A stretch of DNA of 6,862 nucleotides from Collinsella sp. (lineage in GTDB: Bacteria > Actinomycetota > Coriobacteriia > Coriobacteriales > Coriobacteriaceae): positions 1 through 6,862 of the forward strand of contig DXZV01000073.1 of the NCBI GenBank assembly GCA_019419485.1, written 5' to 3'. A model generated the notes under the pieces. The model worked only from the letters and a program-made list of their open reading frames with translations, searched no databases and was not told where the DNA came from. Of the stretch, positions 1 through 5,416 are shown piece after piece. How positions within the stretch are numbered: position 1 is the stretch's first letter; the number at the start of each line of letters is the position of its first letter. The translations under genes were made by a program, and so were the position numbers.

Positions 1-144
1 GGCCTGCAGGGCGCGGGGCATGGGGCACGGGCGGGCGCTCAAGGCCGTCGCGAGGAAGCGGCTCAGGGCGATATACGCCGTGATGCGCGACCGGGTGCCC
101 TACCGGGAGTAGCCCCGACGGTTGACAAAACTATAGGAACACCC
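1..144 (+). mobile_element. Right end of an IS110-family insertion sequence (partial)
   Basis: After the transposase stop come about 30 bases containing GTTGACAAAACTATAGGAAC and then ACCC. A short TTGACA-containing tail running into a GGAACACCC-like end is typical of the right end of IS110-group elements. TTGACA at 122-127 is a perfect -35 hexamer, but no -10 lies at the right distance on this side. That fits the known IS110 arrangement in which right and left ends join in the circular form to assemble a promoter. The boundary at about 144 is approximate: IS110 elements lack inverted repeats and often make no target duplication. The left end and any bridge-RNA region lie outside the window. 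Confidence 0.6.
2..112 (+). CDS. IS110-family transposase, C-terminal fragment (cut by window start)
   Basis: The frame is open from the window edge to a TAG at 110-112 and encodes 36 residues. It includes the stretches ALKAVARKRLRAIYAVMRD and VPYRE, followed by the stop. A basic (K/R)-rich helix, then an LY.M.RD.xPY ending, is the usual C-terminus of IS110-family recombinases (Transposase_20 region). These enzymes combine a RuvC-like DEDD domain with a C-terminal serine-containing domain and move the element without terminal inverted repeats, guided by a bridge RNA. Only the tail is visible, so I cannot say whether the gene is intact upstream. The downstream terminus at about 121-144 supports the family call. 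The assignment rests on a short stretch recognised by eye. Confidence 0.7.
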   Translation, partial: ACRARGMGHGRALKAVARKRLRAIYAVMRDRVPYRE

Positions 145-160
145 AACGACTACATAGCAT

Positions 161-224
161 GAGAGTGGATAATCTCCCGGTTTGAGTCTGCATTCAAGCT
201 CAAAGTGGGAGATTATCCACTCTC
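161..224 (+). terminator. Long hairpin with 18-bp perfect stem, terminator-like on the plus strand
   Basis: GAGAGTGGATAATCTCCC at 161-178 is the exact reverse complement of 207-224. Inside it, TTTGAG at 181-186 pairs with CTCAAA at 199-204, so the stem continues past a small internal loop. The plus strand then reads GTTTTTGTTCT, a T-rich tail suited to intrinsic termination of transcripts leaving the IS. For the convergent pdxST transcript the stem starts 14 bases past the pdxT stop, but no T-run follows on that strand. It may still act there as a 3'-end stabiliser. The arm length is unusual for a plain terminator, so a repeated palindromic element is an alternative. Confidence 0.6.
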
Positions 225-237
225 GTTTTTGTTCTAC

Positions 238-825
238 CTACATTTGTAGGAACAGTTCGTGGAGGCGGGTGTCTTCATCGAGTTCGGGGTGGAAGGTTAC
301 GCCGAGCTGGTTGCCCTGGCGGGCGGCGACGATGCGGCCATCGACCTCTGCCAAGGCCTTGGCGTCGCCGTGGACCTCGACGATGCGGGGCGCACGGATA
401 AATGTCAGCGGCACTTCACCGTCGATGCCGTCTACCTGTCCCTTGGTGCGAAAACTGCCGAGCTGTCTGCCATAGGCATTGCGCTCAACGAGCACATCCA
501 TGGTTGCCAAACGCGGCGTGCCCTTATCGTCATGAGCGGCAAGGTCGTGAGCCAGCAGAATCAGGCCGGCGCAGGTGCCCAGGACGGGCATGCCTTCAGC
601 GATACGGGTACGAAGCTCCTCGAGCATGCCCAACTCATCAAGCAGTTTCCCTTGAACGGTAGACTCGCCGCCGGGAAGTACCAGACGGTCAAAGTTCTGC
701 TTCAAATCAGCCGCCTGCCTCAGCTCAATACAGCGTGCGCCCAGCTCGGACAGTCTTGCCTCGTGCTCGGCAAAAGCGCCCTGGACCGCCAGCACGGCGA
801 CCGTTTGGTCTGCATAATCGCTCAT
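238..825 (-). CDS. pdxT: Pyridoxal 5'-phosphate synthase glutaminase subunit PdxT
   Basis: This class I glutamine amidotransferase hydrolyses glutamine and channels the ammonia to PdxS in the DXP-independent PLP pathway (cytosolic PdxS/PdxT complex). The 195-residue product has the family's full length. It opens with the VAVLAVQGAFAEH signature (residues 8-21), then PGGEST at 51-56, the nucleophile Cys85 in GTCAG, the family motif RNAYGRQLGSF at 115-125, FIRAP at 142-146, and the catalytic His179 and Glu181 in FHPE. All triad residues are present. The ATG at 825 is preceded by AAAGGA with about seven bases of spacing. It lies 20 bp downstream of the pdxS stop, so the two genes are almost certainly cotranscribed. 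The gene ends near the 161-224 hairpin and the IS end, but its own reading frame is undamaged. Confidence 0.96.
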   Translation of the reverse strand: MSDYADQTVAVLAVQGAFAEHEARLSELGARCIELRQAADLKQNFDRLVLPGGESTVQGKLLDELGMLEELRTRIAEGMPVLGTCAGLILLAHDLAAHDDKGTPRLATMDVLVERNAYGRQLGSFRTKGQVDGIDGEVPLTFIRAPRIVEVHGDAKALAEVDGRIVAARQGNQLGVTFHPELDEDTRLHELFLQM

Positions 826-845
826 GTGCGATCCTTTCTGCTGGA

Positions 846-1736
846 CTAGCGCCCGCGCTCCTCCATGATGATCTCGATTTCGTCGGCGTTGATGCCCACC
901 ATGGCCTCGCCCAGGTCCTCCGAAAGCTCGGCGATGAGCTTGGCGTCGGTGAAGTTTGCCACGGCCTTGACGATGGCGGCGGCGCGCTTGGCGGGGTCGC
1001 CGCTCTTAAAGATGCCCGAGCCAACAAAGACGCCCTCGGCGCCCAGCTGCATCATCAGCGCGGCGTCGGCGGGGGTCGCGACTCCGCCGGCGGCAAAGTT
1101 TACGACGGGGAGCTTGCCCGTGGCATGGACCTCGCGCACCAGCTCGACCGGAACCTGCAGCTGCTTGGCTGCCTCAAAGAGCTCGTCGTCGCGCAGAGCA
1201 ACAACGTCGCGGATCTGCTTTTGGATCTTGCGCATGTGACGCACGGCCTGAACGACGTCGCCCGTGCCCGGCTCGCCCTTGGTGCGAATCATCGTGGCGC
1301 CCTCAGCAACACGGCGCAACGCCTCGCCCAGATCGCGGGCGCCGCAGACAAACGGCACGTCAAACTGGGTCTTGTCGATGTGATAGACATCATCGGCGGG
1401 GGAGAGGACCTCGGACTCATCGATGTAATCGATCTCGATGGCCTGCAGGACCTGCGCCTCGACAATGTGACCGATGCGACACTTGGCCATAACGGGGATG
1501 GAGACGGCCTCCTGGATGCCCTTGATCATCTTGGGGTCGCTCATGCGCGAGACGCCGCCTGCGGCGCGGATGTCGGCCGGGATGCGCTCGAGCGCCATGA
1601 CGGCGCAGGCGCCCGCCTCCTCGGCGATGCGTGCCTGCTCGGGCGTGGTGACGTCCATGATGACGCCGCCCTTGAGCATCTGCGCGAGCTCGCGATTGAG
1701 TTTGACGCGATCGGCCTTGCTGGTCTGTTCTGCCAT
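846..1736 (-). CDS. pdxS: Pyridoxal 5'-phosphate synthase lyase subunit PdxS
   Basis: PdxS condenses ribose 5-phosphate (or ribulose 5-phosphate), glyceraldehyde 3-phosphate and ammonia from PdxT to make PLP. It is a (beta/alpha)8 barrel that forms dodecamers. The 296-residue product matches the family's usual length. Visible signatures are GGVIMDV with Asp28, MALERIPADIR at 48-57, MAKCRIGH with Lys85 (first Schiff-base lysine), DYIDESEVL at 103-111, RTKGEPGTG with Lys153 (second active-site lysine), and AAGGVATPADAALMMQLGA followed by GVFVGSGIF. The frame is open 42 bases further upstream to an ATG at 1778. I chose the ATG at 1736 because AAGGGAG lies six bases before it and the protein then starts MAEQTSKADRVKLNREL, as in homologues. 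Codon choice is strongly biased to C/G endings, suggesting high expression. It is the first gene of the pdxST operon and diverges from the MocR regulator. Confidence 0.97.
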   Translation of the reverse strand: MAEQTSKADRVKLNRELAQMLKGGVIMDVTTPEQARIAEEAGACAVMALERIPADIRAAGGVSRMSDPKMIKGIQEAVSIPVMAKCRIGHIVEAQVLQAIEIDYIDESEVLSPADDVYHIDKTQFDVPFVCGARDLGEALRRVAEGATMIRTKGEPGTGDVVQAVRHMRKIQKQIRDVVALRDDELFEAAKQLQVPVELVREVHATGKLPVVNFAAGGVATPADAALMMQLGAEGVFVGSGIFKSGDPAKRAAAIVKAVANFTDAKLIAELSEDLGEAMVGINADEIEIIMEERGR

Positions 1737-1881
1737 GGTTGCTCCCTTGGTTGGCATGTACATTGCTTGACGGAACATCCTATCGGGGAGCTGGGTATGG
1801 CGAAATACTCAGTTTTCGAGATAATAACAAGGTCAGACTAATGCCAGATTGAATGATTCGATAAGGTCAGGTGATAGACCC
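1737..1881. promoter_or_regulatory. Divergent pdxS / MocR-regulator control region
   Basis: This 145-bp gap separates the start codons of the divergent pdxS and regulator genes. It is more AT-rich than its surroundings around 1796-1862. Candidate -10 elements overlap face to face: TATTAT on the minus strand (1826-1821) toward pdxS, and GATAAT on the plus strand (1820-1825) toward the regulator. Neither has a convincing -35, which would fit promoters that depend on an activator; MocR proteins often activate the divergent operon and repress themselves. An 8-bp direct repeat (separate entry) overlaps this region. Exact promoter positions are inference. Confidence 0.5.
1829..1870 (+). repeat. Direct repeat AAGGTCAG x2, candidate MocR operator
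   Basis: AAGGTCAG occurs at 1829-1836 and again, identical, at 1863-1870, 34 bp apart start to start (a little over three helical turns, so roughly the same face of the DNA). Paired direct repeats in the gap between a MocR gene and its divergent target are the known binding pattern of this regulator class. The first copy lies just upstream of the candidate pdxS -10 and could hold an activator; the second touches the regulator's own Shine-Dalgarno. Chance occurrence of an 8-mer pair in 145 bp is possible. Confidence 0.4.
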
Positions 1882-3297
1882 ATGCTTGACTACAATTTGG
1901 AAAAACGCGGCGAGGCATCGCTTTATGAGTATATTTATCAGCAAATTCGAGATGATATCGTTGCTGGACGCATTGCGGCGGGGGAGCATCTTCCGTCTAA
2001 GCGCGCCTTTGCGAGTCATCTGGGTATCAGTGTCATTACCATCGAGAATGCATATAGCCAGTTGCTTGCCGAGGGCTATATTTGCTCAATGCCGCGTCGT
2101 GGCTACTACGCGTGCGAGCTTCCGGATGCGCCGGTTTTGGCTTTGGCTGCGAGGGATATCGACCGAGATGCTGTCCCTGTTGGTCCCAGCGCGCATGATG
2201 CCATGGGGCAGGCAGAGCGATTCGACGCACTTTCTCCTTCCGCTTTGGAGGCGGCGCGGCTTTGGCAAAGTGCGCTACGGGCGACGCTGACGTCCGAAGA
2301 CGAACGTGAAATCTTTTCGCCCGCACCGGCGCAGGGCACCGCTCGACTGCGACGTGCGATTGCGCACCATCTGCGCGGGACAAGGGGCATGAATGTTAAT
2401 CCCGACAATATCGTTATCGGTGCGGGCGCCCAGCTGCTCGATACCATGTTGGTTCAGTTGCTTGGCGCGGACAAGGTGTATGCCGTCGAGGATCCAGGCT
2501 ATTTGCGCTTGACGCGCATCTATCAGGCCATGGGTTGCGAAGTGCGGCATGTCCCGTTGGATGCTGAGGGCGTGGACTTGAGCGCGCTGCAGAAAACCGG
2601 GACCGATGTCCTTCACCTGATGCCGTCTCATCAGTATCCGACCGGTCTTGTGACGAGCATTGCACGTCGCTATGCGTTGCTGAGCTGGGCCGCCGAGCGG
2701 CCAGGTCGGTATCTCATCGAAGACGACTTTGATTGTGAGTTTCGCCTTGCCGGCAAGCCGATTCCCGCGCTCGCGTCGATCGATGCCGCCCAGTCGGTTA
2801 TCTACACCAACACGTTTTCGAAGAGCCTTTCATCGGCGTTACGTTTGGCGTACATGGTGCTGCCCGATGAACTAATGGAGAGGTTTAAACGCAACCTTGG
2901 TTTCTACGCCTCGTCGGTAAGTTCTGTTGATCAGGTTGCCTTGGCGCGTTTGCTGGAATCGGGTGATTACGAGCGACATGTGAACCGCGTGCGCGTTCGT
3001 GCTCGTGGGGCGCGTGATGGCCTGGCGGCGCTTGTACGGAAAACGTTTCCGGCAGGGGAGGTTTCGATCGATCATGCAGACGCGGGCCTTTACTGCACTG
3101 TTGCCCTGGCCGAGGACAAGGCAGGGGAGAGTTTCGCGAAGGCTCTCGCTGACGCTCGTATTTCCTATGTCAACATCGCCGATTGCCTGTGGACGGGTGA
3201 TCGGGCATCGACTAAGAACGCTCCATCTCGCGTCCTCATACAATACGACGACCTGAGCTCTCAGTCGCTCAGTGTTCTTCAGGAGCAACTGCAATAA
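1882..3297 (+). CDS. pdxR: MocR-family (GntR-HTH plus aminotransferase-like) regulator, probable PdxR
   Basis: This is a cytoplasmic DNA-binding regulator of 471 residues, the usual size for MocR proteins. The N-terminal GntR winged helix spans about residues 12-78, with LYEYIYQQIRDDIVAGRI, LPSKRAFASHLGIS, TIENAYSQLLAEGYI and RRGYY. A linker of roughly 60 residues follows. A fold-type I aminotransferase-like domain then runs from about 145 to the end, with PSHQYPTG at 248-255, EDDFDCEFR at 280-288, and TNTFSKSLSSALRL, whose Lys314 should bind PLP as an aldimine. The frame opens at a TTG at 1849, but I chose the ATG at 1882 because AGGTGA sits seven bases upstream and the protein then starts just before the HTH. 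Divergence from pdxST points to a PdxR role: activating PLP synthesis when PLP is low and repressing itself. Codon use is less biased than in pdxS, as expected for a low-level regulator. MocR membership is firm; the pdxR name rests on context. Confidence 0.85.
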   Translation: MLDYNLEKRGEASLYEYIYQQIRDDIVAGRIAAGEHLPSKRAFASHLGISVITIENAYSQLLAEGYICSMPRRGYYACELPDAPVLALAARDIDRDAVPVGPSAHDAMGQAERFDALSPSALEAARLWQSALRATLTSEDEREIFSPAPAQGTARLRRAIAHHLRGTRGMNVNPDNIVIGAGAQLLDTMLVQLLGADKVYAVEDPGYLRLTRIYQAMGCEVRHVPLDAEGVDLSALQKTGTDVLHLMPSHQYPTGLVTSIARRYALLSWAAERPGRYLIEDDFDCEFRLAGKPIPALASIDAAQSVIYTNTFSKSLSSALRLAYMVLPDELMERFKRNLGFYASSVSSVDQVALARLLESGDYERHVNRVRVRARGARDGLAALVRKTFPAGEVSIDHADAGLYCTVALAEDKAGESFAKALADARISYVNIADCLWTGDRASTKNAPSRVLIQYDDLSSQSLSVLQEQLQ

Positions 3298-3306
3298 GCC
3301 AACGAA

Positions 3307-3335
3307 AAGGCCCGAACCAATACGGTCCGGGCCTT
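3307..3335. terminator. Bidirectional intrinsic terminator between regulator and rubrerythrin
   Basis: AAGGCCCG at 3307-3314 pairs with CGGGCCTT at 3328-3335. After one A/C mismatch, ACC (3316-3318) pairs with GGT (3324-3326), leaving a five-base loop. It starts about ten bases after the regulator's stop. On the plus strand the tail is short (TTCTTC). On the minus strand, toward which the rubrerythrin gene is read, the stem is followed by TTTTCGTT. One hairpin therefore serves both convergent genes. Confidence 0.85.
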
Positions 3336-3369
3336 CTTCGAGCTAGAGATTATCTCTCAGGCTGCTGGC

Positions 3370-3930
3370 TTAGCCAAAGTAACGCTTGAGCAGGCCGGCG
3401 AAAGCCTTGCCGTGGCGAGCCTCGTCGCGGGCCATCTCGTGCACGGTGTCGTGGATAGCATCGAGACCGGCGGCCTTGGCGCGCTTGGCAAGATCGGTCT
3501 TGCCGGCGGTGGCGCCATTCTCGGCCTCAACGCGCATCTCGAGGTTCTTCTTGGTGGAGTCGGTCACGACCTCGCCCAGGAGCTCGGCGAACTTGGCGGC
3601 GTGCTCGGCCTCCTCGTGGGCAGCCTTCTCCCAGTACAGGCCGATCTCGGGATAGCCCTCGCGATGAGCGACGCGAGCCATGGCCAGGTACATACCGACC
3701 TCAGAGCACTCGCCCTCAAAGTTGGCGCGCAGGTCAGCAACGATGTCCTCGGAGACGCCCTCCATCTTGGCGACGCCCACGACGTGCTCGGCAGCCCACT
3801 CGAGCTGACCCTCCTCCTGCTTCAGGAAGCGAGAGCCGGGAACGCCGCACTGGGGGCACTTGAAATCCTCGGGCAGCTGGTCGCCGTCGAACTCTTCCAC
3901 ATAACCGCAAACGGGGCAAACAAACTTCAT
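3370..3930 (-). CDS. Rubrerythrin with N-terminal rubredoxin domain (reverse-type, NADH peroxidase-like)
   Basis: This is a non-heme iron protein of anaerobes that reduces hydrogen peroxide to water with electrons from NAD(P)H via a reductase. The 186-residue product begins with a rubredoxin-like iron site: Cys5 and Cys8 in CPVCGY, Cys25 and Cys28 in CPQCGVPG. A ferritin-like four-helix di-iron domain follows from about residue 60, with E72/E74 in FEGECSE, EEAEH at 106-110, E135/E137, and EARH at 170-173 carrying candidate ligands. Rubredoxin before the di-iron domain is the order of reverse rubrerythrins rather than classical ones. The frame is open upstream to an ATG at 4023, but that codon lies inside the predicted promoter. 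The ATG at 3930 has AAGGAT about six bases upstream and starts directly on the rubredoxin fold. The gene appears monocistronic, with its own promoter and a shared terminator. Confidence 0.93.
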   Translation of the reverse strand: MKFVCPVCGYVEEFDGDQLPEDFKCPQCGVPGSRFLKQEEGQLEWAAEHVVGVAKMEGVSEDIVADLRANFEGECSEVGMYLAMARVAHREGYPEIGLYWEKAAHEEAEHAAKFAELLGEVVTDSTKKNLEMRVEAENGATAGKTDLAKRAKAAGLDAIHDTVHEMARDEARHGKAFAGLLKRYFG

Positions 3931-3965
3931 AATTCGATCCTTTCGATCGATGGCGATGGCGCGCT

Positions 3966-3996
3966 CGTCCGGTCCCGTAAGGGCCCTCTCCGGACG
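3966..3996 (-). other. Inverted repeat in the rubrerythrin 5' leader
   Basis: CGTCCGG at 3966-3972 is the exact reverse complement of CCGGACG at 3990-3996. The 17 bases between contain a smaller GC-rich pairing (CCC at 3974-3976 with GGG at 3981-3983). If transcription starts near 4008, this hairpin lies in the leader RNA, about 36 bases before the ATG. No T-run follows it, so it is not a terminator. A role in mRNA stability or as a protein-binding dyad is possible but unproven. Confidence 0.4.
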
Positions 3997-4014
3997 TGCG
4001 TCTTGACGAGTTCT

Positions 4015-4042
4015 ATTATCCATAAATGCGACCGAATGTGAA
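4015..4042 (-). promoter_or_regulatory. Probable rubrerythrin promoter
   Basis: Read on the minus strand, TTCACA (4042-4037, five of six matches to the -35 consensus) is followed after 16 bases by GATAAT (4020-4015, five of six matches to the -10). An AT-rich stretch at about 4046-4076 lies just upstream and could act as an UP-like element or hold an operator. A start near 4008 would give a leader of about 78 bases. Confidence 0.55.
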
Positions 4043-4089
4043 GCCTATTAGGAATGATTTTTAATAAAACAATTTTGGGCATGTGAAGA

Positions 4090-4105
4090 TGTTGATTGAT
4101 TAACG
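4090..4105. promoter_or_regulatory. Upstream copy of 6-4-6 dyad (candidate operator 1 of the ADH/ALDH operon)
   Basis: TGTTGA TTGA TTAACG has the same layout as the site at 4154-4169: the left half is identical (six of six) and the right half matches at four of six. It lies upstream of the predicted promoter and starts 64 bp before the second copy, close to six helical turns. It is an imperfect dyad, so it is weaker evidence than the downstream copy. Confidence 0.35.
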
Positions 4106-4110
4106 ATTGC

Positions 4111-4141
4111 TAGACCTCGTGCGACCGCCGCTGAGTACAAT
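4111..4141 (+). promoter_or_regulatory. Probable promoter of the ADH/ALDH operon
   Basis: TACAAT at 4136-4141 matches the -10 consensus at five of six positions. The best -35 is TAGACC at 4111-4116 (four of six, spacing 19), which is weak. A start near 4148 gives a leader of about 40 bases up to the ATG at 4188. The poor -35 suggests a regulated promoter. Confidence 0.45.
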
Positions 4142-4153
4142 CGAGCGAGCAAA

Positions 4154-4169
4154 TGTTGACCTATCAACA
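4154..4169. promoter_or_regulatory. Perfect dyad TGTTGA-N4-TCAACA (candidate operator 2)
   Basis: A perfect 6-bp inverted repeat with a four-base centre lies between the predicted transcription start (about 4148) and the Shine-Dalgarno (4174-4179). This is a classical position for a repressor site that blocks early transcription. The short stem and lack of a T-run argue against a terminator. The binding protein is unknown. Confidence 0.45.
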
Positions 4170-4187
4170 AATGAAGGAGTTTCCTTT

Positions 4188-5408
4188 ATGCATCTAGCCC
4201 GTCGTGCCTGGTGCCGAACATATCAGACGGTTTTTCGCATTGCATTGCCAATCCTGCCCTATACCGAGCCGCGCATTTTAGAGCATGCCGAGGATGTGCC
4301 CGCGGTGCTTCAAAAGCGCTCGATCCAGAAGGTCCTTATCGTGACGGATCCCGGCATTGCCCGTCTGGGGCTCACGGCACCGCTCGAGACAGCGCTCGCG
4401 TCCAAGGGAATTAGCGCTGTGGTCTATGCCGAAACACGTGCGAACCCCACGGTCTCAAACGTGGAGGAAGCGGCATCTCTGTATCGAGAGAGCGCCTGCC
4501 AGGCCATTATCGGCTTTGGCGGCGGTTCGGCCATGGACTGCGCCAAGGGCGTGGGCGCGCGCATCGCGCAGCCAAAGAAGCCCATCAACAAGATGCGCGG
4601 CCTGTTGCGTATCCATCGTCGCCTGCCGCTGCTCATCGCCGTTCCCACCACGGCGGGCACGGGAAGCGAGGTCACGCTTGCAGCGGTAATTACCGACGAC
4701 GAGACGCACTACAAGTATCCCATTAACGACTTTGTGCTGATCCCGCGCTTTGCGGTGCACGACCCCGAGTTTACGCGCGGCCTGCCCGCCTCCATTACGG
4801 GGCAAACGGGCATGGACGCCCTGACACATGCCGTCGAGGCCTTTATCGGGCGCAGCACCACGCCCTATACGCGCAAGATGGCGCGCCAGGCGGTGCAGCT
4901 CATCCACGACAATTTGCTCGAGGCCTATGAGTGCGGTGGCAACATGCGTGCGCGCCGCAATATGCTTTCGGCGGCGTATAAAGCGGGCGTTGCCTTTACG
5001 CGCTCTTATGTTGGATACGTCCATGCCATCGCGCACAGCCTGGGCGGGCGTTACGGGATTCCCCACGGCTTGGCCAACGCCATCATCCTGCCGCACATGC
5101 TTCGCGCCTATGGCGAAGCTGCTGCTCCCAAGCTCGCCGATCTCGCCCGCATGGCCGGCATTGCGCCGGCTAATGCGCTGGACAACGTGGCTGCTGAGGC
5201 CTTTATCGATTGGGTCGACCGCATGAACGCCGCCTTGGGCATACCCAAATATGTGACGGGCATTCGCCGCTCCGATATTCCACAAATGGCGGCCCATGCC
5301 GATGCCGAGGCCAATCCGCTATACCCCGTTCCGCTTCTAATGGACCGTTTGGAGCTCGAGCGTATGTACGAGGTCGTCGCGGGTGGTATGTTTGAGGGCG
5401 AGAATTAG
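4188..5408 (+). CDS. Iron-containing (group III) alcohol dehydrogenase
   Basis: This is a cytosolic NAD(P)-dependent oxidoreductase of the Fe-ADH family (406 residues, normal length) that interconverts an alcohol and its aldehyde. Residues 1-30 are an N-terminal segment (CRTYQTVFRIALPILPYTEP) ahead of the Rossmann-like domain. Nucleotide-binding motifs are GFGGGSAMDCAKG at 109-121 and PTTAGTGSE at 153-161. The helical metal-binding domain carries the expected ligands Asp210 and His214 (GMDALTHAVEAF), His279 (VHAIAHSLGG) and His293 (PHGLANAI). The frame opens at a TTG at 4107, but that lies upstream of the predicted -10. The ATG at 4188 has a strong AAGGAG eight bases before it. The stop codon overlaps the Shine-Dalgarno of the aldehyde dehydrogenase eight bases downstream, so the two enzymes are probably made together. 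Substrate is not deducible; no gene symbol is justified. Confidence 0.93.
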   Translation: MHLARRAWCRTYQTVFRIALPILPYTEPRILEHAEDVPAVLQKRSIQKVLIVTDPGIARLGLTAPLETALASKGISAVVYAETRANPTVSNVEEAASLYRESACQAIIGFGGGSAMDCAKGVGARIAQPKKPINKMRGLLRIHRRLPLLIAVPTTAGTGSEVTLAAVITDDETHYKYPINDFVLIPRFAVHDPEFTRGLPASITGQTGMDALTHAVEAFIGRSTTPYTRKMARQAVQLIHDNLLEAYECGGNMRARRNMLSAAYKAGVAFTRSYVGYVHAIAHSLGGRYGIPHGLANAIILPHMLRAYGEAAAPKLADLARMAGIAPANALDNVAAEAFIDWVDRMNAALGIPKYVTGIRRSDIPQMAAHADAEANPLYPVPLLMDRLELERMYEVVAGGMFEGEN

Positions 5409-5416
5409 GAGGGTCC

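Noticed and set aside
113..160. Complete promoter starting from TTGACA at 122-127
   Set aside because: No acceptable -10 lies 16-18 bases downstream; TACATA at 151-156 is 23 bases away. It is better explained as the -35 half carried by an IS110 right end.
259..849. 196-codon plus-strand open frame opposite pdxT
   Set aside because: Shadow of pdxT, which has all catalytic motifs; the opposite translation has no recognisable features.
735..1841. 368-codon open frame on the plus strand opposite pdxS
   Set aside because: It lies antisense to the clearly recognised pdxS. Its length is explained by the strong G/C third-position bias of pdxS, and the translation shows no domain and no good ribosome site.
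3931..4023. Longer rubrerythrin start at the ATG at 4023 (31 extra residues)
   Set aside because: That ATG lies in the spacer of the predicted promoter, and the extra residues do not belong to the rubredoxin fold. The ATG at 3930 has a good Shine-Dalgarno.
3412..4041. 209-codon plus-strand open frame opposite rubrerythrin
   Set aside because: Low-complexity Gly/Leu-rich shadow of a gene with biased codons; it also crosses the rubrerythrin promoter.
4036..4088. Rex (NADH-sensing) operators in the ADH upstream region
   Set aside because: Two TGTGAA half-sites are present, but neither has the inverted TTCACA partner at the spacing expected of the Rex consensus.
4107..4187. Longer alcohol dehydrogenase start at the TTG at 4107
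   Set aside because: It precedes the predicted -10 and has no ribosome site; the ATG at 4188 follows a strong AAGGAG.
4455..5297. 280-codon minus-strand open frame inside the alcohol dehydrogenase
   Set aside because: Antisense to a gene with complete metal and nucleotide motifs; no ribosome site or domain of its own.
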